The position numbers and the translations under genes were made by a program. From an uncultured Pigmentiphaga sp. (GTDB lineage: Bacteria; Pseudomonadota; Gammaproteobacteria; Burkholderiales; Burkholderiaceae_B), in the NCBI GenBank assembly GCA_937891425.1, contig CALAGD010000024.1, positions 129,290 through 193,289 on the forward strand: DNA of 64,000 bases. The letters are read 5' to 3'. Shown here in pieces: positions 1 to 8,201 of this stretch; position 1 is the stretch's first letter; the number at the start of each line of letters is the position of its first letter. The notes under the pieces are model-generated. The model was not told the DNA's origin. It did no database searches and saw only the letters and a list, made by a program, of their open reading frames with translations.

Positions 1-668
1 AAGGGCTGCTCGATCAGCTCGAGGTTCAGCGGATCAAGTGCGCGAATGACACGCAACGCCTGTTCGTAATTCCAGAAGCCGTTGGCGTCGACGGTGAGCC
101 GCACATGGGGACCGACCGTCTCGCGTACCGCACGCGCCATGGCGATGTCGTCGTCCAGTGTGCCATGCCCGGTTTTCATCTTGAGCAGCGAGAAACCATG
201 CGCCAGCGCGACCTTGGCCTCTTCGGCCACTTCGTCCGGCGTTCCGGCGGACAGCACCCACCCGAGTTGCGCGCCTTCGGTGGTACGGCCACCCAGCAAC
301 TCGTACACCGGCACCTGGTAATGCTTGCCCTTGAGGTCGTGCAACGCGAAGTCGACCAGCGCTTTCGCCTGGTAGTTGTCGCGCACCAGCAGGTCCATCT
401 TGCCCACGATCTTTTCGATCTTGCGCGGATCCTCCCCGAGCAGAATGCGCGGCGCGATGACGTCGCAGATGATTCCCATCATGGAATCCTGCAGCTCTCC
501 GCGATACCAGGACGAGGTATCGCCGGAATCGGCAATCCCCACGGTTCCGTCATCCGCCGTGATCCTGAGCACGAGACTATGGATGGCCGTAATCCGGGTA
601 TTCGGCATGATCACTGGCTTCTTCATGGGCGAGGAAACCGGAATGCATTCGACTTTGACGATTTTCAT
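1..668 (-). CDS. Enolase-superfamily (mandelate racemase / muconate lactonizing type) enzyme, 3' end outside window
   Basis: The first 222 residues are visible; the gene runs off the left edge. The N-terminal capping domain is followed by the start of the TIM barrel. I see a KMK (K-x-K) catalytic-lysine motif, then VDANGFW (first metal-binding Asp) and, at the very edge, IEQP (second metal ligand). These are hallmarks of the MLE/MR subgroup, whose members abstract the proton alpha to a carboxylate to racemise, dehydrate or cycloisomerise an acid. The ATG at 668 lies 21 nt after the stop of the Bug receptor gene on the same strand, so it probably closes the aldehyde dehydrogenase-Bug-enolase operon. 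The ribosome site is weak. The substrate cannot be deduced from what is visible. Confidence 0.85.
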   Translation of the reverse strand, partial: MKIVKVECIPVSSPMKKPVIMPNTRITAIHSLVLRITADDGTVGIADSGDTSSWYRGELQDSMMGIICDVIAPRILLGEDPRKIEKIVGKMDLLVRDNYQAKALVDFALHDLKGKHYQVPVYELLGGRTTEGAQLGWVLSAGTPDEVAEEAKVALAHGFSLLKMKTGHGTLDDDIAMARAVRETVGPHVRLTVDANGFWNYEQALRVIRALDPLNLELIEQP

Positions 669-689
669 GATGTTGCTCGAGACTTGAAA

Positions 690-1703
690 TTACTGCGCCT
701 GAAAGTTCGATTCACGTACCTGCTCGGCCCAAAAGGCGATCGAGCGCGACCAGATGTCTTCCAGCTCCTTGGGCGAACCATAATTCGCGATCATGCCCGT
801 TGCATTGAAGCGCTCGACCACTTCCGGCATCCGGAACATCTGTTCGGTTGCCTTCACCAGCTTGTCACGCAGGGCCGGATCGATCTTGGCCGACGCATAG
901 ACCGCCACGAAGTTGTCGGTGGGCATCGTGATGCCAAGCTCGCGGAACGTGGGGGTATCCGGCAACAGCGGCGAGCGCTGGTCCGCGGCAATTCCCAGCA
1001 CGCGCAGCTTGCCTGCCTTCACGTGCTCGGTAAGCGCATCACAGGGAACAATGATTGCCGGAACCTGGTTGCCCAGTGCATCGGTAATTGCCGGGGCAGC
1101 GCCGCGATAGGTCACTGCCTGCAGGTCGACGCCGAAATGCTTGCCGACGACGTAACCAACAAAATGCGCCTGGGAACCCGGCGCGGGGACGCCGTAGTTC
1201 GCGTACCTGGCCTCACGCTTTGCCAGCTCCACGTACTCCTGCAGGGTACGGGCAGGCGATTCCCCCGGCACCGCCAGGCAGGTGTAGAACGTCATCACGC
1301 GCGCAATGGGGGCAAGGTCGCGCTTCACGTCGAAACCCGGATCCTTCAGGATCAGCGGCAGCATCAGCACCTGGTGATCGATGGTCATCATCACCAGGTT
1401 GTTGTTCTCGGGCCCCCGGGCGAGCGCGTGCACGGCGATCAGACCACCGGCACCGGGGCGGTTTTCGACGATGCCGTTCACGCCAAGCAGCTGGCCCAGG
1501 GCATCGGCATAAATGCGCGCGAGCGTGTCGGTTCCCGCCCCGGCCGGGAATCCGACAATGATCCGCACCGTATTGTTGGCATCCTGAGCCTGCACGGACG
1601 GTGTCTGCATCAGCACCGACGCGCCCAACAGAGCTCCCATGGCCACGTGACGCAGCTGGCTGAAGCGTCTGAATATTTGCCACACAAACCTCGGATACTG
1701 CAT
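690..1703 (-). CDS. Bug-family (TctC-like) periplasmic solute-binding receptor
   Basis: A 337-residue exported protein. A signal peptide (Arg-rich start, hydrophobic core about residues 20-32) ends at VQA/QD near residue 39. The mature start carries the Bug hallmark VRIIVGFPAGAGTDTLAR, followed by ENRPGAGG. Such proteins bind small carboxylates or amides in the periplasm and in Alcaligenaceae are usually orphans without TctA/TctB membrane partners, as here. I chose the ATG at 1703 because AAGGAG precedes it by 7 nt; longer in-frame starts would bury the signal peptide. It lies between the aldehyde dehydrogenase (143-nt gap) and the enolase-superfamily gene, so it probably binds the substrate of this cassette. 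Confidence 0.93.
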   Translation of the reverse strand: MQYPRFVWQIFRRFSQLRHVAMGALLGASVLMQTPSVQAQDANNTVRIIVGFPAGAGTDTLARIYADALGQLLGVNGIVENRPGAGGLIAVHALARGPENNNLVMMTIDHQVLMLPLILKDPGFDVKRDLAPIARVMTFYTCLAVPGESPARTLQEYVELAKREARYANYGVPAPGSQAHFVGYVVGKHFGVDLQAVTYRGAAPAITDALGNQVPAIIVPCDALTEHVKAGKLRVLGIAADQRSPLLPDTPTFRELGITMPTDNFVAVYASAKIDPALRDKLVKATEQMFRMPEVVERFNATGMIANYGSPKELEDIWSRSIAFWAEQVRESNFQAQ

Positions 1704-1846
1704 GGTCGTCTCCTTTTCTCTAATCGACAGGCAGGGCGACAGCGTGCCCGCGGCCCGGCCGGTCCAAGGTATTTGTATGATCATATGGCCAGCCCGGATC
1801 CGGCACACCCCGTCACCCCGTACATTGGCATGAAATCGGGACATGC

Positions 1847-3310
1847 TCACAACGGATACGACGGAGGAACGCTCCGCACGGTCATCCATTGCCATTGCGT
1901 GAACTCATCCCAGTTGGCGGGCCCGCCATGGCGAGAGCCGTTGCCCGAGGCTCCTCGTCCGCCCATGGGCATGGTGCCGTCGTCATTGACAGGCTGGTCG
2001 TTCACATGCACAAGGCCTACCTTCAACTTCGCGGCAATGGCCAGGCCGCGCCCTACGTTGGCCGTATGGATGCCGGCAGACAATCCGTACTCGGTATCGT
2101 TGGCCAGGCGCACGGCTTCTTCGTCGGTACTGAACCGGGTAATCGACACGACCGGACCGAAGATCTCCTCGCGGAATGCAGGCATGTCGGGCGTGATATC
2201 CGCCAGCACGGTCGGAGCATAGAACTGGTCCTTGAAGGTACCTCCAGCCACCAGGCGAGCACCCATGGCAACCGACTCATCGACGATGCGCGCCACACGT
2301 TCCACCTGCTTGCGGGTAATGATGGGTCCGACGGCCACGGCCTCGGTATGGGGGTTGCCTACCGGCAACGCCCGTGCCTTTTCGGCCATCCGTTCGATAT
2401 ACGCATCGGCAATGGCCTCGTGCACCAGGTGTTTGCCCGCGCTCATGCAGATCTGCCCCTGGTGCAGCCACGATGCCCACGCGCCGCCACTTGCCGCAAG
2501 ATCCAGGTCCGCGTCATCCAGAATGATGAAGGCGTTCTTGCCTCCCAGCTCGAGCGCAACCTTTTTCAGATGGCGGCCCGCCAGCTCGCCCACGCGCCGA
2601 CCCACCGCAGTGGAACCCGTGAATGAAACCATTGCCACATCCGGGTCGGTCACCAGCGCTTCTCCCGCCTCGGCCCCTCCTGGCAACATGTGAAAAAGCC
2701 CCGCGGGCATGCCCGCCGCTTCGAGCAGGCAGGCAAGCAGTACGCCTCCGCTGACCGGCGTACGCGGGTCGGGCTTCAGCACCACCGCATTGCCCGTGGC
2801 CAATGCAGGCAGGCACGCCCTGCTGCTGAGCAGGAATGGAAAATTGAACGGCGAAATGACACCCACGACGCCGTGGGGCACGCGCCGGGCCTGGCTCAGG
2901 CACCCCGGCGGGCTCGGCAGAATGAGGCCTTGCGACTGGGTCTGCATTGCCGCTGCCTCGTGCAGCAGATGCAGGACCGAGTCGATCTCGAATGCCGCCT
3001 TGGGCGCGATGCCGCCGGTTTCCCGCACGATCCATTCGGAAAACGCGGCACGGTGCTGTTCGAGCAGGAGCGCCGCCTTGCGAAATACCCCCGCGCGCTC
3101 GGCGTAATGCAGGCGCTCCCACTGCGGCTGTACGGCTGCCGCGTTCTGCGCGGCACGCCTGATGTCATCCGGGCTGGCCTTGCCAACAGTTGCCAGGCGC
3201 GCGCCGGTGGCGGGCTCGATCACGTCGATCGTTCCCCCCTCCAGCTGTCTCCATGTGCCGCTATACCCTTTGTTCGACCATTTTTCCGGCGTGATCAAGT
3301 CGTTTGCCAT
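1847..3310 (-). CDS. NAD(P)-dependent aldehyde dehydrogenase, benzaldehyde/vanillin dehydrogenase-like
   Basis: A 487-residue ALDH-superfamily enzyme that oxidises an aldehyde to the acid in the cytoplasm. Catalytic landmarks are complete: Asn156 in FNFPF, Lys179, GSTAVG at 232-237, general base Glu254 in LELGGKN and nucleophile Cys288 in GQICMS. Its overall pattern is closest to bacterial aromatic aldehyde dehydrogenases, but that substrate class is inference. The ATG at 3310 has AGAGG 7-11 nt upstream. It is first in a minus-strand operon (ALDH, Bug receptor, enolase-superfamily enzyme) and diverges from the acyl-CoA dehydrogenase at 3548. A putative promoter (TTGACA/TACAGT) overlapping the shared operator lies about 150 nt upstream, implying TetR control. 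Confidence 0.92.
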   Translation of the reverse strand: MANDLITPEKWSNKGYSGTWRQLEGGTIDVIEPATGARLATVGKASPDDIRRAAQNAAAVQPQWERLHYAERAGVFRKAALLLEQHRAAFSEWIVRETGGIAPKAAFEIDSVLHLLHEAAAMQTQSQGLILPSPPGCLSQARRVPHGVVGVISPFNFPFLLSSRACLPALATGNAVVLKPDPRTPVSGGVLLACLLEAAGMPAGLFHMLPGGAEAGEALVTDPDVAMVSFTGSTAVGRRVGELAGRHLKKVALELGGKNAFIILDDADLDLAASGGAWASWLHQGQICMSAGKHLVHEAIADAYIERMAEKARALPVGNPHTEAVAVGPIITRKQVERVARIVDESVAMGARLVAGGTFKDQFYAPTVLADITPDMPAFREEIFGPVVSITRFSTDEEAVRLANDTEYGLSAGIHTANVGRGLAIAAKLKVGLVHVNDQPVNDDGTMPMGGRGASGNGSRHGGPANWDEFTQWQWMTVRSVPPSYPL

Positions 3311-3462
3311 CTGGCGACCTCTCATGTTCTGGCAGAAACGGACGGATGCCTGCGCGATGCGGCATGACCTGCCTTCCAACCCGGCTCGCGCCGCATCACG
3401 CAACGTCATCATGCAATGACGACCTCAACCTCAACCCATGCAGGACTGCAAGCGTGGCTCAG

Positions 3463-3492
3463 ACTGTAATGGAGCGCACGACATTTTGTCAA
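3463..3492 (-). promoter_or_regulatory. Putative sigma-70 promoter of the aldehyde dehydrogenase operon
   Basis: On the minus strand a consensus -35 TTGACA (3492-3487) is followed after 18 nt by TACAGT (3468-3463). The -35 box shares four bases with the dyad operator at 3489-3508, so a repressor there would block it. The predicted leader is about 145 nt. Read by eye; no expression data. Confidence 0.5.
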
Positions 3493-3514
3493 CCAACTGG
3501 TTGGTTGATATCAT
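3486..3514 (+). promoter_or_regulatory. Putative sigma-70 promoter of the acyl-CoA dehydrogenase gene
   Basis: TTGTCA (3486-3491), a 17-nt spacer, then TATCAT (3509-3514). Transcription would start near 3521, leaving a short leader before the GTG start at 3548. The 20-bp dyad fills the spacer and touches the -35 box, a classical repressor position. Confidence 0.6.
3489..3508. promoter_or_regulatory. TetR-type operator, copy 1 (divergent promoter region)
   Basis: Dyad with perfect 9-bp arms TCAACCAAC and GTTGGTTGA around a central TG. The exact reverse complement occurs at 6947-6966, upstream of the CoA-transferase/TetR operon. It occupies the spacer of the plus-strand promoter and overlaps the -35 box of the minus-strand promoter, so one site could repress both divergent units. 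Its length and symmetry fit TetR-family dimers; assignment to the local TetR protein is inference. Confidence 0.75.
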
Positions 3515-3547
3515 AACGTCGCTTTCCCGTCTTTCTGGAGAATTGCG

Positions 3548-4705
3548 GTGTTGTTCGAAAACTATCGCTCACCTTGGATGAACGAAGAACTCGACATGCT
3601 GCGCAAAACGGCGCGTCGATTCTTTGAAACCGAAGTTGTCCCCCATGCCGACAAGTGGCGACGCCAGCATCGTGTCGACAAGTCGGTATGGCTCAAGGCA
3701 GGCGAGCTGGGCCTCATCGGTGTCAGTTTTCCCGAGGAGTATGGGGGCCACGGTGGCACCTATGCGCACGACGTGGTCATCATCGAGGAGCAGGCGCGCG
3801 CCTGCGACACCTCGTTCGGCTATGTGCCAGGTGCCTTCGGTGCCCCGACCACGCTGTTGCTGACGGGCACCCCCGAGCAGATCAGGCGCTGGCTGCCTCC
3901 CATCATCCGCGGCGAGAAGCTCCTGGCGTTCTGCGCCACCGAGCCCGACGCGGGCACCGACATCAAGACACTGCGCACCACAGCCCGTCGCGAGGGCGAC
4001 GAATACGTCATCAACGGCAGCAAGATGTTCATCACCCATGGCCAGACCTCGGATCTGGCCATCGTGGCGGCACGCACCGGCGGTCCCGGGGCGAAAGGCA
4101 TCTCGCTTTTCATGATCGAAAAGGACAAGGCGCCGGGCTTCAAGGTCAGCAAGGTGCTCGAGAAAATGGGTCAGCACGGGCTGGATACCTGCGAGGTGTA
4201 TCTCGACAATGTGCGCGTACCGGCCGAGAACCTGCTCGGCACGCAGGAAGGCAACGGCTTTGCGAAGATGATGGACAGCTTCGTGAAGGAGCGCCTGACG
4301 ATTGCCGTCTACGCCATTGCCACGGCCGAGCGGGCGATCGAACTCACGCTCGAGCACGTGAAGCAGCGGAAAATGTTCAACCAGACCCTCTGGGATTTCC
4401 AGAACACCAGGTTCAAGCTGGCGGAATGCGTCACCGCCGCCCGGATCGGTCGCGTCTTCATCGATGACCTCATCCTGCGTCTGGTGGAAAACCGCGACCC
4501 GCCCACCCCCGAAGAAGCCGCGATGGCCAAGGTGTGGTGCACCGAGCAGCAGTGGAAAATCATCGATGAATGTCTGCAGCTATTCGGCGGTTATGGCTAC
4601 ATGCAGGAATATCCGATCTGCCACCTGCTTACGGACGCACGTGTGCAGCGTCTGTATGGCGGCTCGAATGAAGTGCTGAAAGACGTCATTGCGCGCAAGC
4701 TGTGA
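3548..4705 (+). CDS. Acyl-CoA dehydrogenase
   Basis: A 385-residue FAD flavoenzyme of normal family length that introduces a 2,3-double bond into an acyl-CoA, passing electrons to ETF. Seen: an N-terminal helical domain, FCATEPDAGTD in the beta domain (about 128-138), NGSKMFITHG, and a C-terminal four-helix domain ending RLYGGSNEV. The usual YEG glutamate near the C-terminus is Gly; instead Glu248 in VKERL matches the base position of long-chain/isovaleryl-type members, so a branched or long substrate is more likely than a short-chain one. Start is GTG 3548 with GGAGA 7 nt upstream. It is transcribed alone between the shared operator and a hairpin at 4727-4758. Confidence 0.93.
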   Translation: MLFENYRSPWMNEELDMLRKTARRFFETEVVPHADKWRRQHRVDKSVWLKAGELGLIGVSFPEEYGGHGGTYAHDVVIIEEQARACDTSFGYVPGAFGAPTTLLLTGTPEQIRRWLPPIIRGEKLLAFCATEPDAGTDIKTLRTTARREGDEYVINGSKMFITHGQTSDLAIVAARTGGPGAKGISLFMIEKDKAPGFKVSKVLEKMGQHGLDTCEVYLDNVRVPAENLLGTQEGNGFAKMMDSFVKERLTIAVYAIATAERAIELTLEHVKQRKMFNQTLWDFQNTRFKLAECVTAARIGRVFIDDLILRLVENRDPPTPEEAAMAKVWCTEQQWKIIDECLQLFGGYGYMQEYPICHLLTDARVQRLYGGSNEVLKDVIARKL

Positions 4706-4726
4706 CGCAATGACCCTGATGGACGG

Positions 4727-4758
4727 GCCCTGATGGGCAGCGGTCCGCCCATCAGGGC
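4727..4758. terminator. Hairpin between convergent acyl-CoA dehydrogenase and TetR genes
   Basis: A perfect 12-bp stem (GCCCTGATGGGC and its complement) with an 8-nt loop, 22 nt past the acyl-CoA dehydrogenase stop. There is no T-tract on either side, so termination efficiency is uncertain. Its position between converging genes suggests a shared terminator. Confidence 0.55.
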
Positions 4759-4815
4759 GGCCACCGGATATCCTGCGTGGCAGGCAGGCTGCGTGGCCTG
4801 CAAATAACCCTCATT

Positions 4816-5697
4816 TCAGTGCGGGGCCAGCCCGTGCACCAGCATGTCGAGGAAAATGTCCACGATCTGTTCAAGCGAATAGCGTCCGTCAGGCCGGTAC
4901 CAGCGAGGCACCCAGTTCAGGGTCCCGAACAGCATGGCTGACACCATCGCCGGATCACAGGCTCGCAGTTCGCCCTTTTCCACACCTTCCGCCACGAGCT
5001 GGCGCACGGTGGTGTCGAGCCTGATCTGGAATTCACGGATTCCCCGCGATGCGTCGGCCTCCAGCGGGCGCGAACCTACCAGCACCAGGCAACGGCCAAA
5101 CACATTGTTCTGCGCCTTGGCCAATTGCATGCAGAAGTACCGCAGCCGCTCCGGGACCGGAATGCTCGTGTTCTCGATCTGCTGGATGACCCCTTCCAGG
5201 TCTTCGAACGAACTGATCAGGCACTGATACAGGACCTCTTCCTTGCTCTTGATGTAGTGATAGAGCGTGGCCTTGTGGATGCCCACCACTTCGGCGATCA
5301 TGTCGAGCGAGGTCGCTTCGTAGCCGTTGATCGCAAACAGCTCGGCCGCAGTGCGTAGGATCTGCAGGCGCCGGTTTTCATGCCGGCGGCCAGGAGTCTT
5401 GCGAGCCTTGCGCGCAGCCGGCAGGCTGCCGTCCGGATCGGGCGTTGCCTGAGGCACGGTCAATGACACGGATGGCGCGGACTTGCCGGCGGGCCCGGCA
5501 CGAACGGAGCTCCCTGCTTGCGCAGGAGCGGGTGCGGCTGATGTGCGACGCACCGGTCGCGCGCCGGCGGGCGCCGGTGCGATGGTCGCGCTTTTCGCCG
5601 ACGCCGTGGCCACCGGAGCCTGCCCGTTTGACGAGCTGGGCCGCCGGGCCGTTGAACGGGCACGCCCGGCAGTCAAGGATGGAGTACGAGATTTCAT
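4816..5697 (-). CDS. TetR-family transcriptional regulator with a long basic N-terminal tail
   Basis: A 293-residue protein. The TetR helix-turn-helix lies at about residues 108-155 (RRLQILRTAAELF, then GIHKATLYHYIKSKEEV), followed by a ligand/dimer domain. The first ~100 residues are a Pro/Ala/Ser/Arg-rich low-complexity tail absent from ordinary ~200-residue TetR proteins. No Met occurs between residue 1 and the middle of the helix-turn-helix, so the tail is either real or the true start is a non-ATG codon. The ATG follows the CoA-transferase stop by 9 nt, implying one transcript. An identical operator before that operon and between the two divergent catabolic units makes it the likely autoregulated repressor; the inducer is probably an acyl-CoA or acid intermediate. 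Confidence 0.9.
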   Translation of the reverse strand: MKSRTPSLTAGRARSTARRPSSSNGQAPVATASAKSATIAPAPAGARPVRRTSAAPAPAQAGSSVRAGPAGKSAPSVSLTVPQATPDPDGSLPAARKARKTPGRRHENRRLQILRTAAELFAINGYEATSLDMIAEVVGIHKATLYHYIKSKEEVLYQCLISSFEDLEGVIQQIENTSIPVPERLRYFCMQLAKAQNNVFGRCLVLVGSRPLEADASRGIREFQIRLDTTVRQLVAEGVEKGELRACDPAMVSAMLFGTLNWVPRWYRPDGRYSLEQIVDIFLDMLVHGLAPH

Positions 5698-5706
5698 CCC
5701 GCTATA

Positions 5707-6936
5707 TTAGCGTGCATGGATGGCTCCCGCCTCCAGCAAGGCCTGCACGGCGTCGTCAGACCGCCCCAACTCACGCAAAATCTCGCGCGTGTGTTCCCCA
5801 AGCAACGGTGCACGCTGGCGCACCGCACCCGGAGTCGCGGACAGCTTCACGGGCACGCCCGGCACCGACACCGGCCGCGCGCTGCCGGGATGTTCAACCT
5901 GGGGCAGCATGTTGCGCCGCGCGAAATGCGGTTCAGCGAAGATGTCGGCAGCGTTGTAGATGGGTCCGCAAGGTACCCGCCCGCCCAGCAGCTGGAGTAC
6001 TTCCTGTTTGGTCTTCGTGCGCGTGAACGCTTCGATGATGCGTTCGAGCTCTTCGCGGTTCTCCCAGCGGGCGGCTTCGGTGTTGAAGCGTGCATCGTGC
6101 AACAGATCCTCGCGCTGCATGATGCTACACAGTTCACGGAACTGGGGGTCATGCACGGCGGCGATGACGACCTGCCCGTCCTCGACCGCGAATGTTCCCA
6201 TCGGAGCCATGCCCGGTATGCCATTGCCCATGGGCTGGGGCGAAACGCCCCGGTAGGCATATTGGGTAACCGCGAGCTCTGACATGGCCAGGATACTGTC
6301 CACCATGGCTACGTCGACATACTGCCCCTCGCCGGTCGCGCGCGCATGCCATAACGCAGCGAGCGTACCGAATGCGGCAAACAGGCCAGGCACCGTGTCG
6401 CCGGGGCCACCACCCACCTTGTAAGGGTGGTCCGCATCCGGCCCGGTTACCCCCATCCAGCCGCCCATCGCCTGCGCGATAATGTCGAAAGTCGGCCAGT
6501 GCATGTACGGACTTTCGCCCCCCGCCTGGTCGCCAAAACCTCGCACCGAGGTATAGACCAGCGCCGGGTTGATCTCGCGCAGTGCTTCATAACCCAGGCC
6601 AAGCTTGTCGAGCACGCCGGCGCGGTAGTTCTCCACGAGCGCATCTGCGGTCCGGACCAGATCTTTCAGCAGCTCTCGTCCTTCCGGCTTTTTCAGGTTG
6701 ATGGCGATCGAGCGCTTGTTGCGATTGCAGGTCTGGAACAGGCCGCCGTAATCGCGCAGCTGGTCGTCGTCACGGAAAGGGCCGGCGTGACGAAAGAAGT
6801 CGCCTTCCAGTGGCTCGACCTTGATGACATCGGCACCATGATCGGCAAGAATCTGCGAGCAGAAAGGGCCCGCCAGCGCGTGAGTCAGATCGAGCACTCG
6901 CACACCGCGCAAGGCTCCGAAATATTTGGATAGCAC
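5707..6936 (-). CDS. Family III CoA-transferase (CaiB/BaiF/Frc type)
   Basis: A 409-residue protein, the usual family length, that moves CoA between carboxylic acids through an enzyme-bound anhydride. The N-terminal signature GVRVLDLTHALAGPF and the GADVIKVEP strand are typical, and Asp151 in TFDIIAQAMGG is at the expected position of the catalytic aspartate. GTG 6936 is preceded by GAGGAGG, which itself overlaps the operator at 6947-6966. The TetR gene follows after 9 nt. In this cassette it probably activates the acid substrate for the acyl-CoA dehydrogenase; donor and acceptor are unknown. Confidence 0.92.
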   Translation of the reverse strand: MLSKYFGALRGVRVLDLTHALAGPFCSQILADHGADVIKVEPLEGDFFRHAGPFRDDDQLRDYGGLFQTCNRNKRSIAINLKKPEGRELLKDLVRTADALVENYRAGVLDKLGLGYEALREINPALVYTSVRGFGDQAGGESPYMHWPTFDIIAQAMGGWMGVTGPDADHPYKVGGGPGDTVPGLFAAFGTLAALWHARATGEGQYVDVAMVDSILAMSELAVTQYAYRGVSPQPMGNGIPGMAPMGTFAVEDGQVVIAAVHDPQFRELCSIMQREDLLHDARFNTEAARWENREELERIIEAFTRTKTKQEVLQLLGGRVPCGPIYNAADIFAEPHFARRNMLPQVEHPGSARPVSVPGVPVKLSATPGAVRQRAPLLGEHTREILRELGRSDDAVQALLEAGAIHAR

Positions 6937-6946
6937 GGAAACCTCC

Positions 6947-6966
6947 TCAACCAACCAGTTGGTTGA
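6947..6966. promoter_or_regulatory. TetR-type operator, copy 2 (CoA-transferase/TetR operon)
   Basis: Exact reverse complement of the site at 3489-3508. Here it lies immediately downstream of the -10 box, covering the predicted start point and the first base pairs of the ribosome-binding GAGGAGG. Repressor bound here would block initiation and give autoregulation of the regulator gene. Confidence 0.75.
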
Positions 6967-6967
6967 T

Positions 6968-6996
6968 ATTATGAGCGAACCGGGCTCCTGACACAA
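6968..6996 (-). promoter_or_regulatory. Putative promoter of the CoA-transferase/TetR operon
   Basis: Minus strand TTGTGT (6996-6991), 17-nt spacer, CATAAT (6973-6968). The operator begins one base downstream of the -10 box. Read by eye. Confidence 0.5.
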
Positions 6997-7225
6997 CAAG
7001 TGCGCGAATTCGCGCCCGGCTCGACCGGCAGATGTACCGGCCAGCATGCAACCTGCGTCTGCACCTATGCATCCTGCTTGTGCACCTGCCTGCCATCCCT
7101 TCGCCCCTTGTTCACCCCCGCATTGTGGTGGCACCATGTTGCAGTCTTACCCGTAGCCGGGGCAAGCACCGCTGCCGCCCGCTCCCGTGGCAGGCGTGAT
7201 GCCCCTTCGTTCAAGGAAACCCGCA

Positions 7226-8086
7226 ATGCCCGCGATTCTCTTGTTGCATCCCGGCGAGATGGGGGCGGCGGTCGCCGCCTGCCTGCGACAGAACGGCCAC
7301 GTAGTGTACTGGGTGGAAGACGCGCGCAGCGCAGCCACACGCACCCGGGCCCGATCGGCCGGACTGGACCCCATGCCCACGCTGCACGAGGCTGTCCGTC
7401 ACGCAGATGTCGTACTTTCCGTCTGTCCGCCCCACGCCGCGCCTGAGGTTGCCCGAGACTGCGTCCAGGCAGGGTTCCGGGGCATCTACGTGGACGCGAA
7501 CGCGATTGCTCCGCACACGGCCCGGATGATCGGCCAGCTGCTGGAAGATCACGGCGTGCGGTTCGTGGATGGCGGCATCATCGGTCCGCCACCGCATCAG
7601 CCCGGCACCACTCGCCTCTTCCTCGCTGGCGCGGATGCACCCGCGATTGCGGCGCTGTTTGAAGGTGCCCGGCTGGAGTGCCCCGTCTTGCCCTCGCCGC
7701 CCGGAGCCGCGTCGGCCGTCAAGATGTGTTATGCGGCCTGGACCAAGGGCGCCACGGCTCTGCTCACGGCCATCCGGACGTTGGCCCTGTACGAAGGGGT
7801 GGAGGGAGCGCTCCTGGAAGAATGGGACAAATCGCAACCTGGTACCGCTCACCGTTCCGAAGCGATAATGCGCGATGCGCGCAAGGCGTGGCGCTGGGTG
7901 GGCGAAATGGAAGAAATCGCCGCGACCTTCGAGAATGCGCGTCTGCCGGGCGGCTTTCACCACGCGGCAGCGGCGTTGTATCGGCAACTGGAAGGATTCA
8001 GGCATGCGGACGCACCTGTGTCCCTGCACGACATCCTTGAAGAACTGATCCGGCACGCAGGCTCTGCACGCGACCCCCAACTCTGA
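7226..8086 (+). CDS. NAD(P)-binding dehydrogenase of the beta-hydroxyacid/6-phosphogluconate type (DUF1932-like)
   Basis: A 286-residue protein. The N-terminus is a degenerate Rossmann motif (LLLHPGEMGAAVA, where 6PGDH/HIBADH relatives have GxGxMG) followed by DVVLSVCPPHAA and YVDANAIAP. The motif FVDGGIIGPPP and the helical C-terminal half with KMCYAAWTKG resemble the DUF1932 group of the 6-phosphogluconate dehydrogenase superfamily, with the usual catalytic-lysine region retained. Substrate unknown. ATG 7226 is chosen because AAGGAAA lies just upstream; an in-frame ATG at 7187 has no ribosome site. The FAD hydroxylase at 8202 follows on the same strand after 115 nt; co-transcription is possible. 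Confidence 0.8.
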   Translation: MPAILLLHPGEMGAAVAACLRQNGHVVYWVEDARSAATRTRARSAGLDPMPTLHEAVRHADVVLSVCPPHAAPEVARDCVQAGFRGIYVDANAIAPHTARMIGQLLEDHGVRFVDGGIIGPPPHQPGTTRLFLAGADAPAIAALFEGARLECPVLPSPPGAASAVKMCYAAWTKGATALLTAIRTLALYEGVEGALLEEWDKSQPGTAHRSEAIMRDARKAWRWVGEMEEIAATFENARLPGGFHHAAAALYRQLEGFRHADAPVSLHDILEELIRHAGSARDPQL

Positions 8087-8201
8087 GCAGGGGCACGCAC
8101 TGGGGCATGCACCCGGCCGGCCCTGCCGAATGGGCCGCCATTCCCGCGACGCGGTCGGACAGGACCGCCACGCATGATCCGACAATATCCTCATACCTGC
8201 A

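Noticed and set aside
105..2222. A 705-codon plus-strand open frame across the first cassette
   Set aside because: It lies antisense to three well-supported genes (enolase-superfamily, Bug, ALDH), has no domain signature and His/Arg-rich composition typical of high-GC shadow frames.
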